From the NCBI GenBank assembly GCA_031266415.1, contig JAISBB010000001.1:324658-388657 (forward strand): 64,000 bases of DNA, given 5' to 3'. The DNA is from Oscillospiraceae bacterium. Lineage in GTDB: Bacteria; Bacillota; Clostridia; Oscillospirales; Ruminococcaceae. The notes under the pieces were generated by a model. It made no database searches. It had not been told where the DNA came from and was given only the letters and a program-made list of their open reading frames with translations. The position numbers and the translations under genes were made by a program. Of this stretch, positions 11,016 to 21,438 are shown in pieces (position 1 is the stretch's first letter; the number at the start of each line of letters is the position of its first letter).

Positions 11016-12034
11016 GTGTAAATCTTTCACTTTTTGATTTTGAGCTTTCACCACATTTAATTGCACAAAGTCCAACAACCCCCAGAGATGCTTCTTGCCT
11101 TATGATCTTAAATCGGTACACAAAATCAATTATTCACGAAACATTTAAAAATCTCACAAGCTATCTGTCATCAGGCGACCTTTTGGTTATGAACAACTCT
11201 CGAGTACTCCCCGCACGACTTTTTGCCACAGGCGCAAATAAAATACAAATGGAATTCTTATTGATAAAACAACATCAACCACACATGTGGGAAGTTATGG
11301 TAAAACCAGGGAAGCGTGCAAAAATCGGTAGTACCTTTGAATTTGAGGCAGTTCGCGGCGAAATTATACAAATTTTCCCTAACGGACATCGACTTGTAAA
11401 ATTTACAAGCTCTGGCGATTTATTAAAAACACTAGAAAAAATCGGGAATATTCCACTGCCACCATATATCAAAAGTAAATTGGAAGATGTTGAACGGTAC
11501 CAAACAATCTATTCCAAATCCCCTGGATCAATTGCTGCACCAACGGCAGGACTTCATTTCACAGCAGAAATATTTAACAAACTAATAGCAAATAATATTT
11601 CCGTTGCATGTGTTACTTTGCACGTTGGCCTCGGCACTTTCAAGCCAGTGAAGGTTTCAGACATAACAAAACATCAAATGCATGAGGAAACCTTCACGTT
11701 ACCAAAAGAAACCGCGCAAAAAATCATCCAAACAAAAAATTCCGGGGGACGTGTTATTGCAGTGGGCACCACCAGCTGCCGCGTTCTAGAATCCGTTTGG
11801 CAACGGCACAAAAAAATCCAAGCCGAAGCCGGAACAACGAACATATTTATTTATCCCGGCTATAAATTCAAAGTAATTGACGGTTTGATTACAAACTTTC
11901 ATTTGCCTAAAAGTACTTTACTTATGCTGGTTTCTGCCTTTGCTGGCCGTAAATTTATTTTAGGCGCTTACCTAAATGCAATTGAAAATCACTATCGTTT
12001 TCTTAGCTTCGGTGATGCCATGTTGATTTTGTAA
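11012..12034 (+). CDS. queA: S-adenosylmethionine:tRNA ribosyltransferase-isomerase QueA
   Basis: 340 aa; LVMNNSRVLPARL, PPYIK, SIAAPTAGLHFT, GLITNFHLPKSTLLMLVSAF. 4-nt overlap with tyrS. Confidence 0.95.
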   Translation: MSVNLSLFDFELSPHLIAQSPTTPRDASCLMILNRYTKSIIHETFKNLTSYLSSGDLLVMNNSRVLPARLFATGANKIQMEFLLIKQHQPHMWEVMVKPGKRAKIGSTFEFEAVRGEIIQIFPNGHRLVKFTSSGDLLKTLEKIGNIPLPPYIKSKLEDVERYQTIYSKSPGSIAAPTAGLHFTAEIFNKLIANNISVACVTLHVGLGTFKPVKVSDITKHQMHEETFTLPKETAQKIIQTKNSGGRVIAVGTTSCRVLESVWQRHKKIQAEAGTTNIFIYPGYKFKVIDGLITNFHLPKSTLLMLVSAFAGRKFILGAYLNAIENHYRFLSFGDAMLIL

Positions 12035-12060
12035 TGTGATGTGAAAGGAAATCATTTAAA

Positions 12061-12309
12061 ATGCGTTTAGATAAATATTTAAAATTATCAAGAATTGTTA
12101 AGCGGAGGAGCATTGCAAATGAACTTTGCAGTGCCGGCAAAGTTAGCGTGAATGGGAAAAACGCAAAAGCCTCTCATGAGGTTAAAGTTGGCGACATTTT
12201 AGGCTTAAAAATAACAGGAACAGAAAAACAATTTCGCATCATAAAAATATCGGAGCATGTTCCCAAAGATGTTTCGGCATCACTTTTTGAAGTTATAAAT
12301 CCTGCATAA
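12061..12309 (+). CDS. rqcP: S4-domain RNA-binding protein, RqcP-like
   Basis: 82 aa; MRLDKYLKLSRIVKRRSIANELCSAGKVSVNGKNAKASHEVKVGD. Confidence 0.85.
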   Translation: MRLDKYLKLSRIVKRRSIANELCSAGKVSVNGKNAKASHEVKVGDILGLKITGTEKQFRIIKISEHVPKDVSASLFEVINPA

Positions 12310-12657
12310 TTCTCCTCTAAAGGGGGGCTTCCGTATTCCCGACACAATCCTTGCGCAAACACCTAAAGCGCTTGCCTTCACATTTATTCAAACTCAGCAT
12401 CTTGTTTACTTGGCACATAAAATTCCCCACTTATTTCGTGGTGCCAGTGTCCATCGGCCTGTATTTTACATTTTTTCTCTCGAATGTATTTCGCAATTGT
12501 GCCTCAGGTTCACATAATATTTAGTTATCCTAAAACGCCGGTTCCCAAACACACATGTTCGAAAATTATCATAGACCTCTTGGCGTTAAGAAAAACCTGA
12601 ATACTTATTGACATCTACTTAAACTTTTAATCTCAGGCTACTTGCTAAATCATAAAA

Positions 12658-12698
12658 CAAAAAACGAGTGTAATGCTAAAACGCATTTTCTCGTTTTT
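12658..12698 (+). terminator. Rho-independent terminator-like hairpin
   Basis: CAAAAAACGAGTGTAATGCTAAAACGCATTTTCTCGTTTTTT: AAAAACGAG/CTCGTTTTT outer stem plus AATGC/GCATT inner stem, U-run. Confidence 0.6.
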
Positions 12699-13362
12699 TA
12701 ACTTAAGAGGTTGAGTACTTCATGTCACGAAAAACAACCCAACCAATACCAAACGATTTCGTTGGAGAAAGCATTACCGCCACTGAAAGCTGAGAACCTA
12801 ATTATCACACTTATCCAGTAGTTTTTCTCATCAAAAAAAGCCGAACGTGCCAACAAAAGCACTGGGAAACATCAGCACAACGGCTCAGATGACACCCATG
12901 TCAACTCAGAACATCAGATGATAGGTACAGACTAAAAGCGAATCCTACGCAAAATCCAGATTCCCCCGGCAAAGAATACCTGGTGCAATGGCGGTAAACA
13001 GCACGTCGAATCTGAGACTTCCGATGATGGCAAAACGGTAAAGCAACAGCAATGGCCACGCAAAATCGTGAGCACGAGGATTGCAATCCGCCCACACTTC
13101 AAAACATAACGAACATCATTCAGATGGTTGACAATCGCCGGGAGGGAACAAAGTACGACCATCGGGCTACTCACCGGAAGCTTGGTTCCCGAATCCGCCA
13201 GCACAAACGCACACTACCCCTTTAATCAACCTCGCCGAACCGTTCGTGTTTGAGCACAGAGAACCTGTTGTTTGTAGTATTCTCGGCGAACAAAAATGCT
13301 GATAGCAAGAAGTAGCACCTTAAAGGATATGCCAAAAAACTAACCGTCATAAGAACTACCTT

Positions 13363-14223
13363 TCACAACTCACGCGGTTGGCCCCAAAACGAGATGTTTA
13401 TGGTTCCAGGGCCACTATGTGCACCAATAACCGGTGCTAATGGAGTTATATACACATCGCAATGGTAAGATTTTTGAATTAATTTCGCGCAATATTCAGC
13501 ATCTTCTACACAATCTGCTTGCGAAATGAACATAAACTCGTTTTTATTGCAAGTAGAAAGGCGAGTTTCAATATCGTGGACCATTACATCTAAAGATTTG
13601 CGTCTTCCGCGCGTTTTTGAATACAATGTTAAATTCCCTGCGGCATTAACTGTAAGCAATGGTTTAACTCCCAGCGCAGCACCAACAACAGCAGTAGTCT
13701 TCGAAATTCGCCCTCCGCGTTGAAGGTAAAGCAAACTATCAACTGTAAATAGGTGTTGAACACCTTTTCTATTTTCCTCTAACCAATTTTCAGTTTCTTC
13801 GAAAGTGTTCCCTTCCGCTTGCATTTTAAGTGCTTGGTTGTAGAAAAGTGCTTCACCACTTGCCGCCGCACGCGAATCTATTACTTTTATCTTTCTGTTC
13901 GGGAATTCGCTACAAAGCTCATTTGCAACAGAGCAACACGCATCAAACGAACCACTAATCCCAGAAGAAATCGCTATGTGAATAACATCTAAACCCTCTT
14001 CCAAAAGAGGACGAAATAGATCATGGATAGCCGACTGACTTGGCTGCGAAGTGGAAACGGCAGCACCATTTTTCATACTATCATAAAACTTGCTATAATC
14101 CGAGCTTTCAAATAAGCGTCCACTCAAAAAACATGGCAGCCTAACAAACCCAACTCGATATTTTTTTAAAAAATGCATGTGTAAATCTGCGCCCGTATCC
14201 GTTGTAATTACGAAGTCTTTCAC
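13363..14223 (-). CDS. DegV family fatty-acid-binding protein
   Basis: Starts at GTG (14221-14223) after AAAGGAGA: VKDFVITTDTGADLHMHFLKKYRVGFVRLPCFL; ISSGISGSFDAC, VIDSRAAASGEALF, YLQRGGRISKTTA. Confidence 0.88.
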   Translation of the reverse strand: MKDFVITTDTGADLHMHFLKKYRVGFVRLPCFLSGRLFESSDYSKFYDSMKNGAAVSTSQPSQSAIHDLFRPLLEEGLDVIHIAISSGISGSFDACCSVANELCSEFPNRKIKVIDSRAAASGEALFYNQALKMQAEGNTFEETENWLEENRKGVQHLFTVDSLLYLQRGGRISKTTAVVGAALGVKPLLTVNAAGNLTLYSKTRGRRKSLDVMVHDIETRLSTCNKNEFMFISQADCVEDAEYCAKLIQKSYHCDVYITPLAPVIGAHSGPGTINISFWGQPREL

Positions 14224-15593
14224 TAATACATCTCCTTTAGTTTTTTTGCCAACAACTTCCCCACTTTGTAGATGTTCCCACAACCCAGGGTTACAACAAG
14301 TGTGTTTGGTGGTTTATTTTCAATTACATAATTAACAATGTTATTAAATTCTGCAATATGCGTAAATTTACAGTTTTTTCTTGCCAAGTCCATGGCAGAC
14401 ACATTTTCTTCGTTAAATTCTCGCCCCCCCATAATATCGGCTATCACACAGTGGTCTGCCAAAGAAAGAACATCTGCGAATTCATTTATTAACATTTTCG
14501 TTCTGGAATATGTAAAAGGTTGAAATATCGCCCAAACATTTTTATGGCCAAATTGCTTGGCCGTTTTCAATGTTACCCTTATCTCCGCTGGATGGTGAGC
14601 ATAATCGTCAACAACAGTCACATCTTTCGAGTTATACAAGATCTCAAAACGCCTGCCAACACCTTCAAAATTTAAAAGTGGTGCACTTAACTCGCCGGTG
14701 GTTAACCCAAACTCGGTGGCAACAACACTGGCTGCAAGAATATTATGTATATTATGGCATCCCGGAATTGAAAAGGTAAATCTACCCAAATTCTTACCAT
14801 GTTTAAACAAGCTAAACCGAGCTTTTGCAAACCCAAACCACTTAATGTCTGAGGCATAATAGTCATTTGACTTTTTTAACCCAAACGAGATTTTTCTTAC
14901 TCTGGCAGGTAAAACCGCCTGCTGCGCATTACCGTCATCCCCGTTATAAATTACCAGATGGTTTGCTTTACAACAAAATTCACAAAACGAATTAATTAAT
15001 CTTGACATTGACCCAAAAAACTCCAAGTGATCGTTGTCAATGTTTAATACAACACTAATTGTTGGCATTAAACTCAAAAACGTATTAGAATATTCACAAG
15101 CTTCACAAACACAAACATCAAAACTGCCAGCACGCCCGGCGCCACCAATCATAGGGAATATTCCTCCAATAATTGCCCCTGTGTTAATATTGTTTTCTAA
15201 AAAAATTTGCGTTAAAAGCGCAGTTGTTGTTGTTTTCCCGTGCGTACCAGCTATACAAATACGATGGTCGAATTTGGAGGTAATTAGTTGCAATATTTCT
15301 GCCCGCGACAATATTTTTAAACCGCTTTCTCTTGCGGCAATTAATTCTGGGTTTGACTTTGGAATTGCAAAACTAAAAACAAGCAACTCAATTCCTTCAA
15401 TGTGTGCAGCAGTGTGCTCTAAAAAAACAGATGCCCCAAGTTGGCGAACACGCTCTAACGTGCTACTTTCTTCAACATCTGAACCCGAAATTTCGTACCC
15501 AAGTTCAATCAAAATTTGAACAATAGGGTAAATTCCAGAGCCACCAATTCCCACAAAATGGATTTTCGTTATTCCCAACTCTAGCGCATCCAT
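14223..15593 (-). CDS. murC: UDP-N-acetylmuramate--L-alanine ligase
   Basis: 456 aa; IHFVGIGGSGIYPIVQIL, IAGTHGKTTTTALL, DDYAHHPAEI, FQPFTYSRTK. Confidence 0.95.
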   Translation of the reverse strand: MDALELGITKIHFVGIGGSGIYPIVQILIELGYEISGSDVEESSTLERVRQLGASVFLEHTAAHIEGIELLVFSFAIPKSNPELIAARESGLKILSRAEILQLITSKFDHRICIAGTHGKTTTTALLTQIFLENNINTGAIIGGIFPMIGGAGRAGSFDVCVCEACEYSNTFLSLMPTISVVLNIDNDHLEFFGSMSRLINSFCEFCCKANHLVIYNGDDGNAQQAVLPARVRKISFGLKKSNDYYASDIKWFGFAKARFSLFKHGKNLGRFTFSIPGCHNIHNILAASVVATEFGLTTGELSAPLLNFEGVGRRFEILYNSKDVTVVDDYAHHPAEIRVTLKTAKQFGHKNVWAIFQPFTYSRTKMLINEFADVLSLADHCVIADIMGGREFNEENVSAMDLARKNCKFTHIAEFNNIVNYVIENKPPNTLVVTLGCGNIYKVGKLLAKKLKEMY

Positions 15594-15683
15594 TTTAAAT
15601 CACTCCCAAAAACACCTAACTCGCACTCTCTTTAGGCTCTGTAACCTCTCTTTTCTCTTTTTCTTCTAATTTAATCTCTTCCT

Positions 15684-16469
15684 TTACAATTCCCACGTGC
15701 TTGGTTCTTCATCTTCTTTGTGGTATTCACCTAATTCTATGCCAATTATTTTAATTTCGTCTTTCGGCTTATCATTTTCATCAGTTTCACATATAGAAAT
15801 AGCATCTACCACATCCATCCCAGAAAAAACATCTGCGAACACTGTGTGCTTCCCATCTAAATGCGGGCACCCTCCAAACCTTTCATAAGCCGACTGCATT
15901 ACTTCCTCGTGCTTGTTCATTGGCCCACTAGGTGGGAAAGACAAGTCATCTGAATTCGCAAGCACAACAAAAAATTGGCTGGTGTTTGTATTTGGACCAA
16001 TATTGGCCATTGAAACAGCAGCACGTAAATGAATTAACCGAAAAGGAAATGCAATTTCGTCCTCGAAATATCCCCCATATATACTTTCACCACCAGTCCC
16101 TGTACCTGTTGGGTCGCCAGTTTGAATTATAAATCCAGGTATAACCCTGTGAAATAAGCAATTGTCAAAGTAACCACGCTTCGCCAAATTTAAAAAATTC
16201 TCGCAAGTTTGGGGTGCACATTTCAGGAAAAATCGAATTTTTATATCGCCCAAACTCGTTTTAATTATTGCTATTTGGTCTCCTTCATTCGGCGGATACA
16301 ATTGAAGCAACTCTAAGTTCTGGTTCGGGTTCAATTCTTCTTCACGAAACAATTCTTCTTTAATTTGCTCTTGTTCTCGGCGCATAGTTTCCTCATCATT
16401 ATATAAGCAGCCAGAAAGATATGACACACCAACCAATGTCAAAATCAGCAAACTTTTCTTAAATTTCAT
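15684..16469 (-). CDS. Cyclophilin-type peptidyl-prolyl isomerase, predicted lipoprotein
   Basis: Likely start MKFKKSLLILTLVGVSYLSGC (lipobox LSGC); YFDNCLFHRVIPGFIIQTGDPTGTGTGGESIYG, NTNTSQFFV, HTVFADVFSGMDVVD. Confidence 0.9.
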   Translation of the reverse strand: MKFKKSLLILTLVGVSYLSGCLYNDEETMRREQEQIKEELFREEELNPNQNLELLQLYPPNEGDQIAIIKTSLGDIKIRFFLKCAPQTCENFLNLAKRGYFDNCLFHRVIPGFIIQTGDPTGTGTGGESIYGGYFEDEIAFPFRLIHLRAAVSMANIGPNTNTSQFFVVLANSDDLSFPPSGPMNKHEEVMQSAYERFGGCPHLDGKHTVFADVFSGMDVVDAISICETDENDKPKDEIKIIGIELGEYHKEDEEPSTWEL

Positions 16470-16526
16470 AATATCCCTCCACCTACCTCTGCAACTACAC
16501 TTCTGAAACAATGGTAGATCAAATCT

Positions 16527-17810
16527 TCAAGCAGTTTGTTCACTTGATTTCAACGGGTCAGCAACTACAAAAATATTTGCACCCAGTCCACAAAATTTCC
16601 CCACTATATTCTCATAACCACGTTCAATGTGCTCAACACTTTCAAGTTCTGTGGTCCCGCTTGCAGCAAGGGCTGCAACCAACAGGGCTGCACCTGCACG
16701 CAAATCTGGAGCTTTAACCGGGGCCGCATTAAGTTCAGGAACACCTTCAACAATAACTGTTCTCTCGTTAACCTGCAACTTAGCCCCTAAGCGAATAAGT
16801 TCGCCTACATACTTAAAGCGATTTTCCCAAATCCCTTCTGTAACTACACTCGTTCCTTGCGCTAAAGAAAGAAGCGCAACCATTTGCGGTTGCAGGTCTG
16901 TTGGGAACCCTGGATATGGCATAGTTTTTATGTTTGTGGAAGAAAGATTAACGGGCGCTTGAATACAAACAGAATCATCAAATTCTGTAATAACAGCCCC
17001 GATGTTCTTAAGCTTATCTGTAATAGCATAAAGATGCCGCGGGATAATATTTTTAATTTCTATGCACCCACGAGTTGCCATTGCACCCAACATAAAAGTT
17101 CCGGCCTCTATTTGATCTGGGATAATAGAATAAGAACGGCCCGTTAGAGTTTTCACACCTTTTATTCTAATAATGTCAGTTCCCGCACCAAGTATATCTG
17201 CACCCAACGAATTCAAAAAATTAGCAACATCAACAACGTGAGGTTCTTTCGCAGCATTTTCTAGGACAGTGGTTCCTGTTGCATAAACACTTGCCAACAT
17301 AACATTAATCGTTGCTCCTACAGAGACTGTATCAAAACAAATTTCAGTGCCAGTAAGTTTTTTTGCGGTCGCTTTTATCATGCCATTTTCGGCTGATATT
17401 TCTACTCCAAGTGCTCGCAATCCTTTTATGTGCTGATCAATTGGCCTTGCTCCAATACTGCAACCTCCAGGCATAGAAACCGTTACCTGCGGGAATTTAC
17501 TAATTAATGCCCCAAGCAAATAATAAGAAGCACGCATTCTTTTTGCTGCTTCATAAGGAACCACCGGACACCCCAATTCAGAAGAGTCGATAATAATTGT
17601 GTGCTTATCTAACCTTGTTACCTTCGCGCCCAACCCAGAAATTATAGCAACCAATGTATGCACGTCGCGGATATCTGGAACATTTTCAATGGTACTTGGT
17701 GTGTTTGCCATTAAAGCCGCTGGGATAATTGCCACAGCGGCATTTTTAGCACCACTAATCACCACACTACCATTTAAAGCGGTACCACCACGCACAAAAA
17801 AATTCGCCAA
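16527..17810 (-). CDS. murA: UDP-N-acetylglucosamine 1-carboxyvinyltransferase
   Basis: 427 aa; GAKNAAVAIIPAALM, MRASYYLLGALI, MPGGCSIGARPIDQHIKGLRALG, YPGFPTDLQPQMVALLSLAQGTS, DLRAGAALLVAALAASG. Confidence 0.95.
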   Translation of the reverse strand: MANFFVRGGTALNGSVVISGAKNAAVAIIPAALMANTPSTIENVPDIRDVHTLVAIISGLGAKVTRLDKHTIIIDSSELGCPVVPYEAAKRMRASYYLLGALISKFPQVTVSMPGGCSIGARPIDQHIKGLRALGVEISAENGMIKATAKKLTGTEICFDTVSVGATINVMLASVYATGTTVLENAAKEPHVVDVANFLNSLGADILGAGTDIIRIKGVKTLTGRSYSIIPDQIEAGTFMLGAMATRGCIEIKNIIPRHLYAITDKLKNIGAVITEFDDSVCIQAPVNLSSTNIKTMPYPGFPTDLQPQMVALLSLAQGTSVVTEGIWENRFKYVGELIRLGAKLQVNERTVIVEGVPELNAAPVKAPDLRAGAALLVAALAASGTTELESVEHIERGYENIVGKFCGLGANIFVVADPLKSSEQTA

Positions 17811-18193
17811 CCTTTAACCTCCCCCTGGCCCATTCTCAAACTTCTCCATAAAACCGAAAATTAAAACACATTTTTGCGAAAAGCAAATAAAACATCACCA
17901 AGCTTTAGGCAACAGCTTGCTTAGGGCAAAAAGTAACAACTCCATCGGTAGTATACCACATTATTTTAATAATTCAAAGGGGGATTATGCCTCTTTCTTC
18001 AATTTAATAATTACACCTTCAATAAATCAACTAACCTTCCCCGTTTTAACACTTATTACCCGTCAATAAGCACCAAAAACTATCAACTTTTTAACTTAAA
18101 CTTGCATTGTTCTCTAGACTTCTAAAGTGAACCAGCTTTTCTCAGCAATTCAGCAAATTTGCAGTAATTTCTTTTCAAATATACTCAAATTTT

Positions 18194-19249
18194 TCAGCTA
18201 GCGTGACCGTCTAAAGAATCCCACTCAGGCGCACTGAAAATTTCATCCCAAGAAAATTCTGTTTCACTCCCTTTTTGACCTTCATCAGACATTTTTCCGG
18301 GAACCTCAACACCATCATCTACGCCTAAGCTACTTTGTTCATCTGTTTGCTGGCTTTCAAAAGTACAATCTGGCAAAGGAACACCAGCTGACTGTTCTAA
18401 TTCAGAAGAATCCGTTCCATGCAGGACTGTTTCCGAGAGTCCTTTCGTCCGTAAAACATCTGCTTCCACGCCCAAGTCTGCCGTATTTTCTTCACAATAG
18501 GTTGTGCCTTCTTGCGTTGAATTAATTTCGTCAATCGCTGAAGTATGTGCTGGAACAACCTCCGGATTATCCAAAATGGCAATACTCCCGAACTTACTCT
18601 CAACATCTTCTGTTGTGGCATCATAGGTCCCCGCCATTCCACATGGCTCATCAAAATCCAAACACAGAGAAACATCAAACGACGCATTTTCACAATCACA
18701 GTTAGAAGCAACAAGAATACAGAACTCAGTAGTTTCGCCGGGACCCAATTCAGCCAACGGAAATTTTCCAAGGAAGTCAAAAAGATGAAGAAAATCTGCC
18801 CAAAATGGCTGGGGATCCTGTTCATGAAACCAAACAACATTGCCTGTTGCAGTTACCAACCCCATTGCCATCCCATCTGATCCTCTATATATATCTTCCA
18901 GATTCACAAGCGGAACAGTTCCATTTTTTTGCTCAAATCGCCGTGCTGAAACAACGATGGGTTGGGTTGCGTTGTTTTTTATAGTAAGTAAATTTGATTG
19001 ACACAAAAAACATGCACAATCATTTGGCAACCCACGGTCCCCAGATTCCGGCGACCGTGTCTTAAACTTCAGATCTTCCCAACCACTAACAACAATATCA
19101 CTAACAGAACGACCAGAACACTGCAAAACCTTTCCCACAACATTCAGTTCCATACTGCCAACATTAGTGTTCCCCACAATACAAAACATCAATAAAAGCT
19201 CCACACTAACTATAAAAGTCAAACCGATTTCTAGCAACCGACATTTCAT
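18194..19249 (-). CDS. Hypothetical secreted protein with strongly acidic C-terminal half
   Basis: 351 aa; hydrophobic N-terminus (LLEIGLTFIVSVELLLMFCIVG), possible beta-sandwich (LTIKNNATQPIVVSARR..., LGPGETTEFCILVAS), then E/D/S/T-rich tail. Confidence 0.6.
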   Translation of the reverse strand: MKCRLLEIGLTFIVSVELLLMFCIVGNTNVGSMELNVVGKVLQCSGRSVSDIVVSGWEDLKFKTRSPESGDRGLPNDCACFLCQSNLLTIKNNATQPIVVSARRFEQKNGTVPLVNLEDIYRGSDGMAMGLVTATGNVVWFHEQDPQPFWADFLHLFDFLGKFPLAELGPGETTEFCILVASNCDCENASFDVSLCLDFDEPCGMAGTYDATTEDVESKFGSIAILDNPEVVPAHTSAIDEINSTQEGTTYCEENTADLGVEADVLRTKGLSETVLHGTDSSELEQSAGVPLPDCTFESQQTDEQSSLGVDDGVEVPGKMSDEGQKGSETEFSWDEIFSAPEWDSLDGHAS

Positions 19250-19374
19250 TTAATCCTCACTCCATCCCACTGGTGCCATTATAGCACAAAAGAAAACAGA
19301 TGAAACCTTATTCTACAAACTCATGTAAGCCCTGTAAATTTTATGGAAGAATCCCTTTCTTTCCCTCTTCATTT

Positions 19375-20904
19375 TTAATGAGAATATTCTTTCCTCGCTC
19401 TAACATTCCAAAGAGGAATACACAATAACGCTCCCACTAAAGAAATCGCCCCCCAATAAAAAAGGACCAATCTCGCATCGCCATATTTCCCCATGGAATA
19501 GCTCAACACTTTCCCGTTCAGTGCCTGGCTTAAAGATGCTCCAAAATACCCCAAAAATCCTGTGAACCCAGAGGCAGCAGCAGCCACCTTTTTCGAAGTC
19601 GACTCCACTGCACTAATGCCCCCAACCAGTACCTGAGGTACACACACCGTAAACCCAGCAACCCCCAAAGAAATGAATGTAACCACATTTTTCCAAAATG
19701 GCATGTTCGCAACAGGAGAAAAAGGTGAACTTCCCAACCAGATTCCAATCACAGAAAAAGCCCCTACAAAAAGGCACCAAAAATTAGCAGGCGCACGCCT
19801 TCCTTTAAACCATTTTTCTGAAATAATAGGGGCAAAAAAGATCCCCAAGAAACCAATTGCACACAACATCGAAGATTTCAATGCTGCCAAATTATCTATA
19901 TTTTTAACTGCTTCATGAAAATTTCCAAATCGCGGCTGTTCACCCACCAATATCTTAAAAATCCAATCAACTGGTCCCATCCTAAATATGTAAACACAAA
20001 AATATATCAATGCTAAATTCCACATTACCTTGTTGTAAAGTATATGTTTCTTCAAAATTTGAAAATATGTAAGATTATCTTCTAAATCTTGTTCCTTTTT
20101 TTCTTCTTCGGTTAATGCCTCTAATTTTGTTTCGCATATCTTTTCAACATCTGGCAATCCAATACTCACTGGCCTATCCCTTAACGCAAAAAATCCAATT
20201 ATTCCTATTAATAACGAAAAAACAAAAGGAACCACAAACATTGCTTCTAATCCATATTTACCAAAACACATATAAGCCAAACTTGCTATTGGCAACGATA
20301 TATTCATTGCCAAAAAACTTCCCAATTCATGCGAAGTTGACCAATTTGCCCACCAAGTTGCCCTTGTTGCATTGGGGAACCAACGTATTAATGATTTTGC
20401 ACAATAAGGGAACAACGCTGATTGGTACCAGCTACTAATTCCCCAAAATAAACACATGTAAGCAACCATCGCACTGTGCGAAAGTTGCTGCGTATTCACT
20501 AAAAATGGAGTCAAAGCAATTGCTGCATTAAAACCCCCAGCTAATATCATATTAATAGGCAGCGACACCCTCACATTTCCGCGGTCGGCAATAGACCCAT
20601 TTACAAACCTACCAATACCATAAACAAATGAAGCAACCATTAAAATCAAACCTTGGTCAGCAGCATTAATTCCTATTTCGTTTTCCATAAATGGCATTGC
20701 TATTGAAAAATTCTTTCGCGCCATGTAAGCAATTACATAAAGAATATATGACGTAATGAAAATAGAGTTGCGCCAAAACACATATTTTTTCTTGATTTCG
20801 AGTTTATTATCCAGTGATTGATTTTTTGCTGGTGGTTCTGAGAAAAATTGTTTCCACTTTCTTGTGTGCTTCTTTTCTTCATGCATAACTGCTACACGCG
20901 CCAT
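19375..20904 (-). CDS. MFS transporter of the organophosphate:Pi antiporter type (GlpT/UhpT-like)
   Basis: 509 aa; YVIAYMARKNFSIAMPFMENEIGINAADQGLILMVASFVYGIGRFVNGSIADRGNVR, WFPNATRATWWANWSTSHELGSFLAM; about 12 TM segments. Confidence 0.82.
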   Translation of the reverse strand: MARVAVMHEEKKHTRKWKQFFSEPPAKNQSLDNKLEIKKKYVFWRNSIFITSYILYVIAYMARKNFSIAMPFMENEIGINAADQGLILMVASFVYGIGRFVNGSIADRGNVRVSLPINMILAGGFNAAIALTPFLVNTQQLSHSAMVAYMCLFWGISSWYQSALFPYCAKSLIRWFPNATRATWWANWSTSHELGSFLAMNISLPIASLAYMCFGKYGLEAMFVVPFVFSLLIGIIGFFALRDRPVSIGLPDVEKICETKLEALTEEEKKEQDLEDNLTYFQILKKHILYNKVMWNLALIYFCVYIFRMGPVDWIFKILVGEQPRFGNFHEAVKNIDNLAALKSSMLCAIGFLGIFFAPIISEKWFKGRRAPANFWCLFVGAFSVIGIWLGSSPFSPVANMPFWKNVVTFISLGVAGFTVCVPQVLVGGISAVESTSKKVAAAASGFTGFLGYFGASLSQALNGKVLSYSMGKYGDARLVLFYWGAISLVGALLCIPLWNVRARKEYSH

Positions 20905-21049
20905 CTATTGACAGCACCTCCTTTTAACTAATTATACAAAACATTAGGAAGAATCCGCACCGATTATAACACATGCGTGCCATTAAAAACAACCACCCAA
21001 ACATTTTAAAAAATCATTCCCCAAAATCACCGGCTCATCAATGTCGAAA

Positions 21050-21063
21050 AATGTCGAGACATT
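21050..21063. repeat. Short palindromic operator-like site
   Basis: AATGTC-GA-GACATT, with an extra ATGTCGA copy immediately upstream (21041). Confidence 0.35.
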
Positions 21064-21066
21064 CAT

Positions 21067-21090
21067 TAACATACGACCCCTTGTATGTTA
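21067..21090. repeat. Perfect 8-bp inverted repeat, 8-nt spacer
   Basis: TAACATAC-GACCCCTT-GTATGTTA upstream of the small ORF at 21126. Confidence 0.4.
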
Positions 21091-21125
21091 CAATCTTGAA
21101 AGTAGTTCTATAGTCTCAAATGTAG

Positions 21126-21359
21126 GTGATTTACGTGAATAATTATAACATTCAGCTTATTGAAACCACCTTTAAAGGTGATGGGATAAAGTGCTTAGAA
21201 TACGGGCTTTTCGTCTCTAACGGACAGCTTTTCAGCCGCGTTCCAGCCATATCAAAAAACAAAGCATTCGTTTTAAACTTGCTAGAGCTTTGCCGTAAAT
21301 ACAAAGTCTCGCCAATTCACATAAAAGACGTTGTAGAAGACCATCTTTCACTTTCTTAA
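21126..21359 (+). CDS. Conserved-looking small hypothetical protein
   Basis: 77 aa, ending KYKVSPIHIKDVVEDHLSLS; possible GTG start at 21135; fills its intergenic slot. Confidence 0.55.
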   Translation: MIYVNNYNIQLIETTFKGDGIKCLEYGLFVSNGQLFSRVPAISKNKAFVLNLLELCRKYKVSPIHIKDVVEDHLSLS

Positions 21360-21438
21360 TTTCAGCAAAACGCACCGTCTTTGTTGTTTTACAATTCTTT
21401 TGTGCATGCAAACTTGATTTGACAATGATGTGTTAAAT

